The notes under the pieces are model-generated. The model had not been told where the DNA came from, made no database searches, and saw only the letters and a program-made list of their open reading frames with translations. A DNA stretch of 64,000 nucleotides, from assembly GCA_033852175.1 (NCBI GenBank), contig JAWSUY010000029.1:1-64000 (forward strand), read 5' to 3'. This document shows positions 52,917 through 61,224 of this stretch, piece by piece; the first letter of the stretch is position 1; each line of letters begins with the position of its first letter. Both the position numbers and the translations under genes were made by a program. The stretch is from Agarilytica sp033852175. GTDB taxonomy: Bacteria > Pseudomonadota > Gammaproteobacteria > Pseudomonadales > Cellvibrionaceae.

Positions 52917-53312
52917 CTATTTATTCCATGACATAACGCGACGTTTCGCTCGCTCTTTTTCAATCATCTCGGGAAGCGCCCCATCCGCATACGCCTTCTC
53001 TACGTTAGCAAGACTCATCATACTGGCACGATTCAAGTTAACCACTCGCGTTTCAGATATCCCGTCTACACCGATCTCGTTGCGTTCTGAAACACGTTCA
53101 AATTCGGCACGACGCTCCCATGTTTTTTCATATGAAATATTCCTTTTTTTGAGTATTGTTTCAATTCCAATGTGGTCCTTAATATGAATCAGAAATTCAT
53201 ACTCAATAAAGTCCATATCGTCAACGGCAGTTTTCGTCTTAGCAAACACATCGAAGCCTTCTAACAATTCATCAACACACCGTTCATCCACTTTCATTAT
53301 TTTTAAAATCAT
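52917..53312 (-). CDS. Hypothetical cargo protein
   Basis: 131 residues from the ATG at 53312 (AAGGATAG upstream); an ATG at 53330 is the alternative. Charged and helical, with an N-terminal alpha/beta segment ('ILKIMKVDERCVDELL', 'MDFIEYEFLIHI'), a coiled 'WERRAEFERVSERNEIGVDG' and a basic end ('EKERAKRRVMSW'). No family recognised. Preceded by leader hairpin copy 3. Confidence 0.68.
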   Translation of the reverse strand: MILKIMKVDERCVDELLEGFDVFAKTKTAVDDMDFIEYEFLIHIKDHIGIETILKKRNISYEKTWERRAEFERVSERNEIGVDGISETRVVNLNRASMMSLANVEKAYADGALPEMIEKERAKRRVMSWNK

Positions 53313-53355
53313 TTTTCTATCCTTATCCATTAATATATGGGTTTATTTGCCAGCA

Positions 53356-53388
53356 CCAGTAACGCTTCAATATCGAAGTGAAGCAAGG
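53356..53388 (-). repeat. Leader hairpin repeat, copy 3
   Basis: CCAGTAACGCTTCAATATCGAAGTGAAGCAAGG, with GCTTCA/TGAAGC arms. It lies about 45 bases upstream of the start of the gene at 52917. Confidence 0.75.
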
Positions 53389-53449
53389 CATGTACAGAAT
53401 ATTTTTTTAGATATTTTGTAAACGTTACATGATCACTTTTCCCAGAACT

Positions 53450-53476
53450 CCACTCCGGAAGAAAATACCGGAGTGG
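53450..53476 (-). terminator. Hairpin after the 53485 gene
   Basis: CCACTCCGG (53450-53458) and CCGGAGTGG (53468-53476) make a perfect 9-bp stem with a 9-base loop, 8 bases after the stop codon at 53485. No T run follows, so it may be a stability element rather than an intrinsic terminator. Confidence 0.55.
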
Positions 53477-53484
53477 ACATACCC

Positions 53485-53877
53485 CTAGTGCATACGGCTC
53501 ATATTTCTTTGTATACAGGCCAACAGAGCGGCGGTGTCCAGAGAAGTTTCTTCCTCAGCCATCCAGTCCCTGGGTTTTGTTTGGCCGTTGTAGCGGCGTG
53601 TGAGGGGGTTCTCGATGAGGGGTACGGGGCGTATCGTGTCGCACATCACGTGGCCATCCACCACCTTGCACATACAGTCGAATATATCGTCGATGGTCGT
53701 GCCCCGTAAATGTAGCTCAAAATCTGTCCCCGACATTTTGTGTTTACCAAGGCTATACTCGATGCCTTCGAATTTTAGCTGCTCTTCGAGCTGCCCCCAG
53801 TCAATCTCACACTCCGACCTAAACGACACGATACTATTTCCATTTATTTTAGTTTTACCAGAATTTTCGTTGTTCAT
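53485..53877 (-). CDS. Cargo protein, intact copy of the duplicated pair
   Basis: 130 residues from the ATG at 53877 (GGAG at 7 bases; the in-frame ATG at 53889 overlaps this site). After a short polar N-terminus comes 'SFRSECEIDWGQLEEQLKFEG', then 'MSGTDFELHLRGTTIDDIFDCMCKVVDGHVMCD' in segments, and 'NPLTRRYNGQTKPRDW'. The Cys-rich central part (C-M-C ... M-C-D) could coordinate metal. Its near-copy at 52028 shows recent duplication, with the two intervening genes unrelated. Function unknown. Confidence 0.72.
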   Translation of the reverse strand: MNNENSGKTKINGNSIVSFRSECEIDWGQLEEQLKFEGIEYSLGKHKMSGTDFELHLRGTTIDDIFDCMCKVVDGHVMCDTIRPVPLIENPLTRRYNGQTKPRDWMAEEETSLDTAALLACIQRNMSRMH

Positions 53878-53908
53878 TTTATTCTCCATTTCTTTGTTTG
53901 TGTGGGTC

Positions 53909-53939
53909 CATTAACGCTTCACTTCCGATGTGAAGCAAC
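53909..53939 (-). repeat. Leader hairpin repeat, copy 4
   Basis: CCATTAACGCTTCACTTCCGATGTGAAGCAA. Arms GCTTCAC and GTGAAGC are perfect (7 bp). It lies about 32 bases upstream of the start at 53877. Confidence 0.75.
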
Positions 53940-54162
53940 CAATTTAGGGATAACCTTTTACAATTATTTTCACGTATCCAACGAACGTAATCATGTAGCT
54001 ATTCATATTTTTATTTTCCTATACGCCTCTACTAGTTCATTCAATGGCACCATCCTACAAACACCCATTTCGACCACCGTTATAAAGGGCTTGCCATCGT
54101 TACAATAGCGATAAAATTAAAACACTAAGACTACCTGATATACCTTGCCTACTTTTTGAAAG

Positions 54163-54618
54163 CTACCGTCGTTGCACCCTCCCAATCCATTTCATCGCAT
54201 AGTGAAATACGCCACCCAATAATCGAACGGCGCAAAAATACGGCAAACGCAAGCTAAAGTTTGAGTGACGCATTAGCACTAGGAAAATATTATCCATATC
54301 CTTACGTCTCAGCGGCATATTGGGATGATCCAAAAATTGATACAGTGCGTCGTGTATCAGCGAAGCAAAATACGTCTTCGGTTGACCAGTGGTTTTTTTC
54401 ATCGTGCCATCGGGTATTCCGATGTAATACCAGTCAAAAATGCTTAGTTTTGGCGAACACCCATCCCAAGCGTAAGATTTGTATACCGTGATTTTCCCAT
54501 CGTGAGAGATATGTAACCTCGGCACATTCGATTTGTCGTAAAACGTGACATCTTGGGGAAACTCTTGATCTATGGCATAAGTAAAATTGTGCGCAAGCAC
54601 AAACTTATAGTGGCTCAT
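54163..54618 (-). CDS. DUF1353-family phage protein
   Basis: 151 residues from the ATG at 54618, preceded by GAGG; a longer frame up to 54750 overlaps the lysozyme gene. 'KSYAWDGCSPK' and 'TYFASLIHDALYQFLDHP' match DUF1353, a family common in phage and prophage tail or lysis regions, with His and Asp residues of a possible metal site (HDALY). It is the last gene of the phage block before the cargo array. Confidence 0.82.
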   Translation of the reverse strand: MSHYKFVLAHNFTYAIDQEFPQDVTFYDKSNVPRLHISHDGKITVYKSYAWDGCSPKLSIFDWYYIGIPDGTMKKTTGQPKTYFASLIHDALYQFLDHPNMPLRRKDMDNIFLVLMRHSNFSLRLPYFCAVRLLGGVFHYAMKWIGRVQRR

Positions 54619-54721
54619 TGAAACCTCGTTTGAATTAGTGATTAGCTGTAGTAAGAATTGAATTGTTGGAATGTGGATAATGGCTAGATAAAGAAGATTG
54701 GAGTGGTTGTGTAAAAACTGG

Positions 54722-55162
54722 CTATGAGCAATAAATCTCTGCCTCAGCATTTCTTCGTCGCTGAAGTCCTTTTAGTTTACGCCCGTTCGACCATACCCAT
54801 CGTTTAAGCTGAGCCGGGGCTTCATGGTGATCCTGTCGGTTAATCTTTCGTCGGAGCGTCGAACTTTGTAACGCCCCTGACCCTAGATTAAATGTAAAGG
54901 ACACAAGCGCATCAAATTGACCATCGCTCAGTCGAACACGAATAAATCGCAAAACCGCACGCTCGGCAGAATTCACATCCATACGCAGAAGATTTTCAGC
55001 TTCCTCTCGCGAAATACCGTTGTCAAAAAACAGCTTTTCGTGATCACGAACAAGATGACCGTAACCGATGGTGGGGTATCCTGCTGGACAGAGATAGATT
55101 TCTGAAGAAAACCCCTCGAATCGTTTGATGAGATTTATGCCGTCATCACTAATATGGCGCAT
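54722..55162 (-). CDS. Phage endolysin (GH24 lysozyme)
   Basis: 146 residues, full-length T4/P22-type lysozyme: 'GINLIKRFEGFSSEIYLCPAG' in parts, 'PTIGYGH', 'FDALVSFTFNLGSGAL', 'KRWVWSNGRKLKGLQRRR'. Catalytic Glu16 and Thr31 are present; Cys25 stands where T4 lysozyme has Asp20, a substitution also known from other GH24 endolysins. There is no signal-anchor, so it needs a holin, which lies next door (55166). Cuts glycan strands of peptidoglycan at lysis. Confidence 0.92.
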   Translation of the reverse strand: MRHISDDGINLIKRFEGFSSEIYLCPAGYPTIGYGHLVRDHEKLFFDNGISREEAENLLRMDVNSAERAVLRFIRVRLSDGQFDALVSFTFNLGSGALQSSTLRRKINRQDHHEAPAQLKRWVWSNGRKLKGLQRRRNAEAEIYCS

Positions 55163-55165
55163 CGT

Positions 55166-55624
55166 TTATCGGCCCCTAAATTTTGATATTGAACGCGACC
55201 CAAACCAGAAAGCAACAACCGCACTAAACAACGCGTGCGTCTCCACATCCCATACTTGGGGCAACGCCATCACTAAAGGCTGGTGATCGTAAAACACCAA
55301 CATAATCAATGCACAAAATTTGACAGCTGCAAACAACGTGAAAAATGCATAGGTAATAATTGGGCGTACAGAAGCCCTAAGGCCATCGACCCATGTCACG
55401 CCGGACGGTAGACTATCGTGTTTATACAACGCCTCACTTTCACGAACATCGGCTTCGACCGAAATTTCTTCTAAACGCTGCACATGCCCAAGTCGCGCCT
55501 GTTCCATTTGTCGATCCATGATCGCAAGTTCGTGTTCACGGTCCTGCTTCTCATGCCAGGATTTAAAAAGTTCGGGTATCGCACTGGATGCAAAACCGAT
55601 AAGACTGGCCGCTAAAGTAATCAT
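55166..55624 (-). CDS. Holin of 3TMs family
   Basis: 152 residues: N-terminal hydrophobic segment (about 1-17), an amphipathic charged helix ('EKQDREHELAIMDRQMEQAR', 24-43), then two membrane helices (about 92-112 and 127-145). This matches the '3TM holin, gene-transfer release' family found beside endolysins. The four-base overlap (ATGA) with the gene at 55621 couples their translation. It should form inner-membrane holes that release the endolysin. Confidence 0.8.
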   Translation of the reverse strand: MITLAASLIGFASSAIPELFKSWHEKQDREHELAIMDRQMEQARLGHVQRLEEISVEADVRESEALYKHDSLPSGVTWVDGLRASVRPIITYAFFTLFAAVKFCALIMLVFYDHQPLVMALPQVWDVETHALFSAVVAFWFGSRSISKFRGR

Positions 55625-55914
55625 TTATAGTAACCTCCAAATATTTTTAGTTTCATCGCCACACCCGCGATTAAAATTGCCAACAACCCCGCCGTAGTAA
55701 TTCGAATCACCGTTTTCCAAGCAGTTCGTTTCGCCGTTTTCAAGGCCTGCATCAATGAACGTAACTCGTGAATATCGCTCTCAGCTTCTGGCCCCTCCAA
55801 GCCGACATCTTTGAGCGCTAAATTAGCGCCTTTTTGTGCGGCCCGACTTAACATTGAATCAAGTTCAACTGCAGACAAAGAAACCTCATCGGTATCGTTA
55901 TTTTTTTTGAGCAT
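55621..55914 (-). CDS. DUF6127-like single-helix membrane protein
   Basis: 97 residues, with 'RAAQKGANLALKDVGLEG', 'DIHELRSLMQALKTAKRTAWKTV' and one membrane helix (about 71-88), the layout of the small phage proteins known as DUF6127. It overlaps the holin gene by 4 bases. A lysis accessory (spanin-like or antiholin) is plausible. Confidence 0.75.
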   Translation of the reverse strand: MLKKNNDTDEVSLSAVELDSMLSRAAQKGANLALKDVGLEGPEAESDIHELRSLMQALKTAKRTAWKTVIRITTAGLLAILIAGVAMKLKIFGGYYK

Positions 55915-56011
55915 AGAAAAACCTCCTGTGATGGATTCGTGTAGAAATATAATTAAATGGAAATAGATTTACTAATTGATGTGGTAGCGAAAAACATTTG
56001 TTAAAAACAAA

Positions 56012-56983
56012 TTAAAGTTTGGGGACTTCGGCCTCGACAGTCGTTATAAATCCACTGCTTCCGAAAGAATGTTCGACGCGAGTCATGACCCACTCGCCAT
56101 TGACCGGTGAGCGAACACCTCCCAATGTGATACGCCCTTCAGCGCGTAGGTTCGGGTTTCCGATCAGGGAGAGCGACAACGTCGCCGTGCCACGCTGTAG
56201 CGATGCCAACTTAGCTAGTGCTTTGTCGGTGGCTTGTTCGAGCGTTGGGCTGGGATGAGTGATGGTGTACGTGGGTGCCCCCTCACCTACCCGCACCTCG
56301 ACCATTTCCGCCGCGTCACTGTCCTGCTGATACGTTCGCACCGATTGATATTTACCGCGATCTGCATGCGTCATGCGGTAACTGACAAGATCCGAGACGT
56401 CGAGACTTACTGGCTGAATTAGCTGGCCCGAAACACTTTTCGATTCCCCGCGACTAACGAACAACAAAAAACCATGCGCGACTTTCGCCATGCCATCAAA
56501 CTCTCTTCCAAGGCGCGTCAAAAAATGAACATCCGATTCATTCGTTTGATCTTCATGCAACAGTAATATCGACCCAAGGGCCAATGAAATTCTTGGGGTT
56601 AAATCATTATCTGACGCGATGGTATTCACGATAGTTTCAATCGTTACATTATCCCAAGAACGACTTTTTTTCTCTTTAAGTTCCGAACGCATATTCGCGG
56701 CTTTTCCTCGGATATTCATCGTCGAGAGCGGTCCACTGTGTGACACCTCGTCCACGATAAAAGCGCCTAAAGCCGTCACTTGCGTCTCCTTATAGCCCAA
56801 TGAGGCTTCCAGCTCTGCCCCGTGTTCCGGCCACTCTAATCGATGATCTCTATCATCTAGCTGGATATCAATCGTATCCGAGGTAATGCCCGCCTCGTCC
56901 GTCACACGCAGCGATAACAGCCGATCACGAAACCTTTCCGTGACATCGTTGTTATTAGCGATGAGTCTAAAATCTGGCGTCAT
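56012..56983 (-). CDS. D: Phage tail protein D (late control D)
   Basis: 323 residues matching P2 gpD and other gp27-like hub proteins: 'DVTERFRDRLLSLRVTDEAG', 'DTIDIQLDDRD', 'DVHFLTRLGREFDGMAK', 'ATLSLIGNPNL'-like, 'GEWVMTRVEHSFGSSGF'. The protein forms the hub of the baseplate of a contractile tail. Length is close to P2 gpD (387). It is the last structural gene of the tail operon; lysis genes follow instead of ogr. Confidence 0.92.
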   Translation of the reverse strand: MTPDFRLIANNNDVTERFRDRLLSLRVTDEAGITSDTIDIQLDDRDHRLEWPEHGAELEASLGYKETQVTALGAFIVDEVSHSGPLSTMNIRGKAANMRSELKEKKSRSWDNVTIETIVNTIASDNDLTPRISLALGSILLLHEDQTNESDVHFLTRLGREFDGMAKVAHGFLLFVSRGESKSVSGQLIQPVSLDVSDLVSYRMTHADRGKYQSVRTYQQDSDAAEMVEVRVGEGAPTYTITHPSPTLEQATDKALAKLASLQRGTATLSLSLIGNPNLRAEGRITLGGVRSPVNGEWVMTRVEHSFGSSGFITTVEAEVPKL

Positions 56984-57021
56984 TACTTATCCTCTACCTC
57001 TCGGTTACAAAAAAACAACGC

Positions 57022-57231
57022 TCAATCCCACAGGCGGATCGTGTGTTCTTTTTCCTCCAGTTGTGGTAAATCAGGGAGTTCTATTGCAGTGCCTAAAGGA
57101 TAAACATCGCCTAAATCCGCAAGACGAGGATTATGATCTAATACCGCTTCGGTCACGCCTTTTTGCCGCCCATAATAAGAGAGGCAAATGGCATCCAACA
57201 TATCCCCATCTTTAGTGATATAGATTGCCAT
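57022..57231 (-). CDS. X: Phage tail protein X (LysM-like)
   Basis: 69 residues from the ATG at 57231 (MAIYITKDGDMLDAICLSYYG); a start at 57249 adds six residues. A typical gpX: LysM-like 'GDMLDAICLSYYGRQKG', 'VLDHNPRLADLGDVYPLG', 'IELPDLP'. It overlaps the end of gpU and is thought to contribute to baseplate or tail terminator assembly. Confidence 0.9.
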   Translation of the reverse strand: MAIYITKDGDMLDAICLSYYGRQKGVTEAVLDHNPRLADLGDVYPLGTAIELPDLPQLEEKEHTIRLWD

Positions 57232-57235
57232 TGTC

Positions 57236-57628
57236 TTATCCATCCTCACCGTAACGTTTTAGATGAATTTGAAACGTAATTTTTTTTGGCCAACCATTAC
57301 CAATAAAAATGGTCTGCGTTTCATCGAGGCTCAAAATCACCCACTGTCCCCAAATAAGGCCCGCGCCATCGGTTAACTGCTGGGGGGTTCCCTGCTCGGC
57401 TAATCCACGAAGCGTTGTCATTGCATCGATCTCACGTGCGCTTCGCGGATAGATCGTCCCAGTAAAGTCGACCTTTTCTTCCCCTACGCCCACAAACTGC
57501 TGCGCCGGTCGCCGCGATATTCTTGCCTGCGACGACCAGCGATACGATTGGCTGCGTTTTAGCGATTGATACGACACATAATCAACAGAAAATTGGAATG
57601 CGCCGAGCTGCATCAATGTTTCGGACAT
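57236..57628 (-). CDS. U: Phage tail protein U
   Basis: 130 residues with the gpU pattern: 'LGAFQFSVDYVSYQSLKRS', 'YRWSSQARISRRPAQQFVG', 'TFTGTIYPRS'-like, 'GLIWGQWVILSLDETQT'. In P2, gpU is part of the tail baseplate. Sits in the standard T-U-X-D order. Confidence 0.9.
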   Translation of the reverse strand: MSETLMQLGAFQFSVDYVSYQSLKRSQSYRWSSQARISRRPAQQFVGVGEEKVDFTGTIYPRSAREIDAMTTLRGLAEQGTPQQLTDGAGLIWGQWVILSLDETQTIFIGNGWPKKITFQIHLKRYGEDG

Positions 57629-57664
57629 AGCGTTTTCTTCTTTTATATGAAAATTTCGATAAAA

Positions 57665-60091
57665 CTAAGGGAGGTCAAACAGCGCGGCTCGCTGTCTCTG
57701 TTCCATGTGTAGCTGCTGTAGTTCCAAGTGCTTTTGAACTTCTAAACCAATTGCCTCGGCATCCGCTCCGGGTGCTGTGTTAATCGTAATCGGCGCCTCA
57801 AGCTTGACGTGTTGAGTTTGTTGAACGGTGTTAGCCACAGAAACGTCCGGTAGCTCAGCCGTTGGCAACGGTGCGGAAAGCGCGGTTGCTCCCACCAATG
57901 CTGTTCCTAATGCCGCCGTTTTCGCCATCTTTTTTGTCGCACTTTGTGACGCCGGTTTTTCCGAGCTATCCGTTTCCTCATCACCCAATAACATCCCGCC
58001 AATGGTAGTGACGACTTTTGATATCAAGGCAAACGGATTCAACAACAAATTAATATTATCAATCAACCATTTGACCGCACTGCCCGTCATTTTTTTAACA
58101 CTTTCCCACATCGAGGCAAAAAAGATTTTCACTTTTCCCCAGTTTTTGACCAACACCACACCCAGCCCAATTAGCGCACCAATACCGACAATAATTAGGC
58201 CGATTGGGTTTGCCGTTAATGCCAGGTTCCACGCCCATTGCGCCGCCGTTACAAGTCCGATGCGCGCGGCACTTAGTGCGGCGATAACGTTTAGACGTAC
58301 CAGAAGACCCTGCGTCCATGTCATCGCCGCATTCCATGCGCCTTGCACAGTTGTCACAAATGCGATCCGCGTAGCATGTAATGTGGCCATGACAGTAAGG
58401 CGCGTAATCCCCAGTTGCGACAAACCAAGCGCGGAAGTAAAAAACGTGTACACCGTTCCCAGAGTGCCCACGGCACTCGCCATTACGCTGTAGGAAAAGA
58501 TTGCCGCTAGCGTCGCAATCTTTAATGCAATTAACCCCACAACGGCTCCGGCGACTACCGTAGTCACAAGCGGAAACTTTTGAGAAAGTTTCGATAAATT
58601 GCTCGCCATTGATGCGAACATTTTTGCACTAAATTTAATCACCGGTAATAGTGTGGAACCCACACTAATGGCGACACTCTCAAGCGACGCCCCTAACAGT
58701 TGAAGCGCCCCACGGGTGGTGTTGGCCATCCTTTCTGCCAATTTTTTAGCCGTGTCATTTGCGTCAGCGGCTTCCAATATATCGATAAATGTCGACAAGT
58801 CGCCTTTCTTAACAACGCCCAACAATTGCGTCACACCCGACGCCGCTTCTTCGCCAAAGATCTGTTTAATCATTGCCGTTTTTTTCACGGACCCCATGTC
58901 CTGCATCGATTCGGCAATGTCTTCAAATATGAGGGGAACCGACCGCAAATTCCCGAAATCGTCTTCGACTTTAATCCCCAAGTCACCCAATGCGTCTGCC
59001 GCCACACCTGTAGGGGCTGACAAGCGTAAAAAACTCGCGCGTAGCACAGTGCCAGCACGCCCGCCTTGGATACCCGCATCACCCAACTTGCCCGCCATCG
59101 CGGCAACCTGTTCGATGGACGCGCCCGATGCCGCCGCCACCGGGGCGACAAATTTCATGGTCTCGCCCAACATGGACAAATTGGTGTTCGTCCGTGTAAA
59201 GGTTTCGGCGAGCACATCACCGAGCCGATCCATCTGGTCCGCTTCTAGACCGAAACCCGAAAGAATATTCGATGCTACGTCGGCAGTACGCCCCAAATCT
59301 TGCCCCGCCGCTTGTGCGAGATTTAAGACACCCGGCGTTGCTGACAGAATTTCGTCAGACTCAAAACCCGCCATTCCGAGGAAGTTCATCGCGCCGACAG
59401 TATCTGACGCAGAGAAAAGTGTTTCTTCGCCCAGTTCCCGCGCCTTATCCCTAAGCGAGTCCAACACTTTTCCATCGGTGCGTGTTACCGCGCCCAGCCG
59501 AGTAACGTCTGCTTCAAAATCAATCGCGATTTTTAACGGAGCCGCAACCGCAAAACCGACCGCAGCCGTATCGAAGATCTGCCCTCTCAAATCTTGGCGT
59601 TGTGCGGCACGTTTCCGCTGCGCCTCCATGGTACGACCCAACTGGCGATACCTCGTATTGAGTCGCTCAACACTTAGACCCAGTCGCTCATTGTCGTGAG
59701 AAAGGTTTCCCGTCGAAAGCCCAGCAGATTTTAAACTTTCCCGTGTTCTCTGTAATCGAGATTGTTGGGTGTTGAGACTTTGCGATAAACGCTCAACCTT
59801 TTTCTGAGCTTTTTGTATATTCGCCGCTAGTTTTTTTGTAGGTCGAGCGTTTTTCTTAAGCTCTGAATTAAACCCCGCAAGCTCACGACGTGCGGTAAGC
59901 AACGACGCCTGGGCTTTTTTGACATTGGCGGTATTGATCGAAAAAGAACGAATGGACTTTTGCTGGTCCTTAAATTTACGTATTGATGATCCCAGCCGAT
60001 TGAGTTGGCCTTCGGCGCCCGAAAACGTTGAGCGCACGCTGCCGCCCAACGATGCACCCAAGTGCATCGACAATTTGAAAGAGTTCGCCAT
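57665..60091 (-). CDS. T: Phage tape-measure protein T
   Basis: 808 residues, typical gpT: N-terminal coiled coil (about 30-160), a phage-tail-tape-measure core ('LFSASDTVGAMNFLGMAGF', 'LNLAQAAGQDLGRTADVASNI', 'KFVAPVAAASGASIEQVAAM', in parts), then several hydrophobic helices (about 500-650). It fixes tail length; 808 residues is close to P2 gpT (815). Transcribed with E/E' upstream. Confidence 0.93.
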   Translation of the reverse strand: MANSFKLSMHLGASLGGSVRSTFSGAEGQLNRLGSSIRKFKDQQKSIRSFSINTANVKKAQASLLTARRELAGFNSELKKNARPTKKLAANIQKAQKKVERLSQSLNTQQSRLQRTRESLKSAGLSTGNLSHDNERLGLSVERLNTRYRQLGRTMEAQRKRAAQRQDLRGQIFDTAAVGFAVAAPLKIAIDFEADVTRLGAVTRTDGKVLDSLRDKARELGEETLFSASDTVGAMNFLGMAGFESDEILSATPGVLNLAQAAGQDLGRTADVASNILSGFGLEADQMDRLGDVLAETFTRTNTNLSMLGETMKFVAPVAAASGASIEQVAAMAGKLGDAGIQGGRAGTVLRASFLRLSAPTGVAADALGDLGIKVEDDFGNLRSVPLIFEDIAESMQDMGSVKKTAMIKQIFGEEAASGVTQLLGVVKKGDLSTFIDILEAADANDTAKKLAERMANTTRGALQLLGASLESVAISVGSTLLPVIKFSAKMFASMASNLSKLSQKFPLVTTVVAGAVVGLIALKIATLAAIFSYSVMASAVGTLGTVYTFFTSALGLSQLGITRLTVMATLHATRIAFVTTVQGAWNAAMTWTQGLLVRLNVIAALSAARIGLVTAAQWAWNLALTANPIGLIIVGIGALIGLGVVLVKNWGKVKIFFASMWESVKKMTGSAVKWLIDNINLLLNPFALISKVVTTIGGMLLGDEETDSSEKPASQSATKKMAKTAALGTALVGATALSAPLPTAELPDVSVANTVQQTQHVKLEAPITINTAPGADAEAIGLEVQKHLELQQLHMEQRQRAALFDLP

Positions 60092-60155
60092 ACCGAATCC
60101 AGATTTTTTGGGGATATTTAGGGAGAAAAATAGTTATTCGTTTGAGATAAGCGCC

Positions 60156-60577
60156 CTAGAATTGGCGGGGCGAATGTTTCGGGCAAGCGTCCAGCCATCC
60201 GACAAGCTCATCCCCCGTCAACGCTAACAACTCTGATAACGGCCAGCCTGTGTGACTCGCTAGAATCACACAGGCTTTGCGCGCATCGTCCGGGCTTAGG
60301 ACAAAAAATCTTGATACGTCTTCTGTAATTTCGCGTAGTCGGCCATATCGAGTTCATAAAGGCTCACGGGATTGACTTCACATAGATTCGCAAACAATAG
60401 GATTTCTTTTTCCGCATCACTTTTTGTGTTGTTTTCCATGGCGAGCATATCCCGCACTTTTGGGCGCCTTACGGTAAGTTCTGACAATCTTGATCCATCT
60501 ACATCAATGGGATTTGAGAGAGACACGGTAATCGAACGATTTGCGAAATTTTCTTGGTGAATATTTTTTACAGACAT
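60156..60577 (-). CDS. E': Tail assembly chaperone E+E' (-1 frameshift product)
   Basis: The E gene (60296-60577) ends TATCAAGATTTTTTGTCCTAA. Just before its stop stands the slippery heptamer T-TTT-TTG (60308-60302), the site used by P2. Shifting -1 continues 'LSPDDARKACVILASHTGW', 'PLSELLALTGDELVGWLDA' to a TAG at 60158-60156. The extension has the typical gpE' motif W-P-L-S-E-L. The fusion and the short form act together during tail-tube assembly on the tape measure. Confidence 0.9.
60296..60577 (-). CDS. E: Tail assembly protein E
   Basis: 93 residues. Matches the phage tail assembly gpE family: 'LSNPIDVDGSRLSELTVRRP', 'KVRDMLAMENNTKSDAEKEI' in parts, and 'CEVNPVSLYELDMADYAKLQ'. Short product of the E/E' pair, located between FII and T as in P2. 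Confidence 0.9.
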   Translation of the reverse strand: MSVKNIHQENFANRSITVSLSNPIDVDGSRLSELTVRRPKVRDMLAMENNTKSDAEKEILLFANLCEVNPVSLYELDMADYAKLQKTYQDFLS

Positions 60578-60657
60578 ATTGATTCCTTAGCGTTTACAAC
60601 GCCGAAATAAATGAGTAAGGGAGTTTTCTTGCAGAAAGGTAAAACTAATGGGTAAAA

Positions 60658-61161
60658 CTACACGCCAAGCGCGTCGCGTTGCGCGGCAAGCTGATCGACA
60701 CCATTGATAATACGCACCATGTTTGCGACGTCTATTTCGTGCAATACTTGGCCATCGTAAGTGAGTTTGTAATAACGCAATGCAAACATAAATTTGAGCG
60801 TTGCCTTATCACCGGATTTCCATGTTCCAAAATCCACCTCCCTTACAAATCCCCGTAAGTTCACCGCGACCGATTTCGTCGCTCCGTCATCCGACACGAC
60901 CGCACCTCGAACCGTCAGCGGAATCGCATTGCCATCGAGGACGCCAAAGAGCCTTAAGGCTTCACGATCAAACCGTGTGAGTGTAAATTCACTTTCAAGC
61001 TTTTCCATACCAAGCTCGACTTCCAAAGGCGCATCCATTCCACCATTTCTAAACTCCTCGGTTTTCAGTGTGAGTTTTGGCAACGTCAATTCCTCTACGT
61101 TACCGGCGTAACCTCGTGTATCAACAAACAACGACATATTTTTTAAAACATCATCTAACAT
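60658..61161 (-). CDS. FII: Major tail tube protein FII
   Basis: 167 residues, close to P2 gpFII (172). Shows 'LKNMSLFVDTRGYAGNVEEL', 'MDAPLEVELGMEKLESEFTL' (in parts), 'FTLTRFDREALRLFG', 'TWKSGDKATLKFMFALRYYK'. It polymerises into the inner tube of the contractile tail. Confidence 0.93.
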   Translation of the reverse strand: MLDDVLKNMSLFVDTRGYAGNVEELTLPKLTLKTEEFRNGGMDAPLEVELGMEKLESEFTLTRFDREALRLFGVLDGNAIPLTVRGAVVSDDGATKSVAVNLRGFVREVDFGTWKSGDKATLKFMFALRYYKLTYDGQVLHEIDVANMVRIINGVDQLAAQRDALGV

Positions 61162-61224
61162 TTTTATCTCAATATTTTTAATTAATTTGGAGGCGCGGAT
61201 AATTCACCCACGAGACAGCTAGCG

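Noticed and set aside
52462..53939. Leader hairpins considered as attC sites
   Set aside because: They contain GCGTTA-like ends on one side, but only copy 3 has a plausible matching TAACG half and the other three have none, so a full attC fold is not supported.
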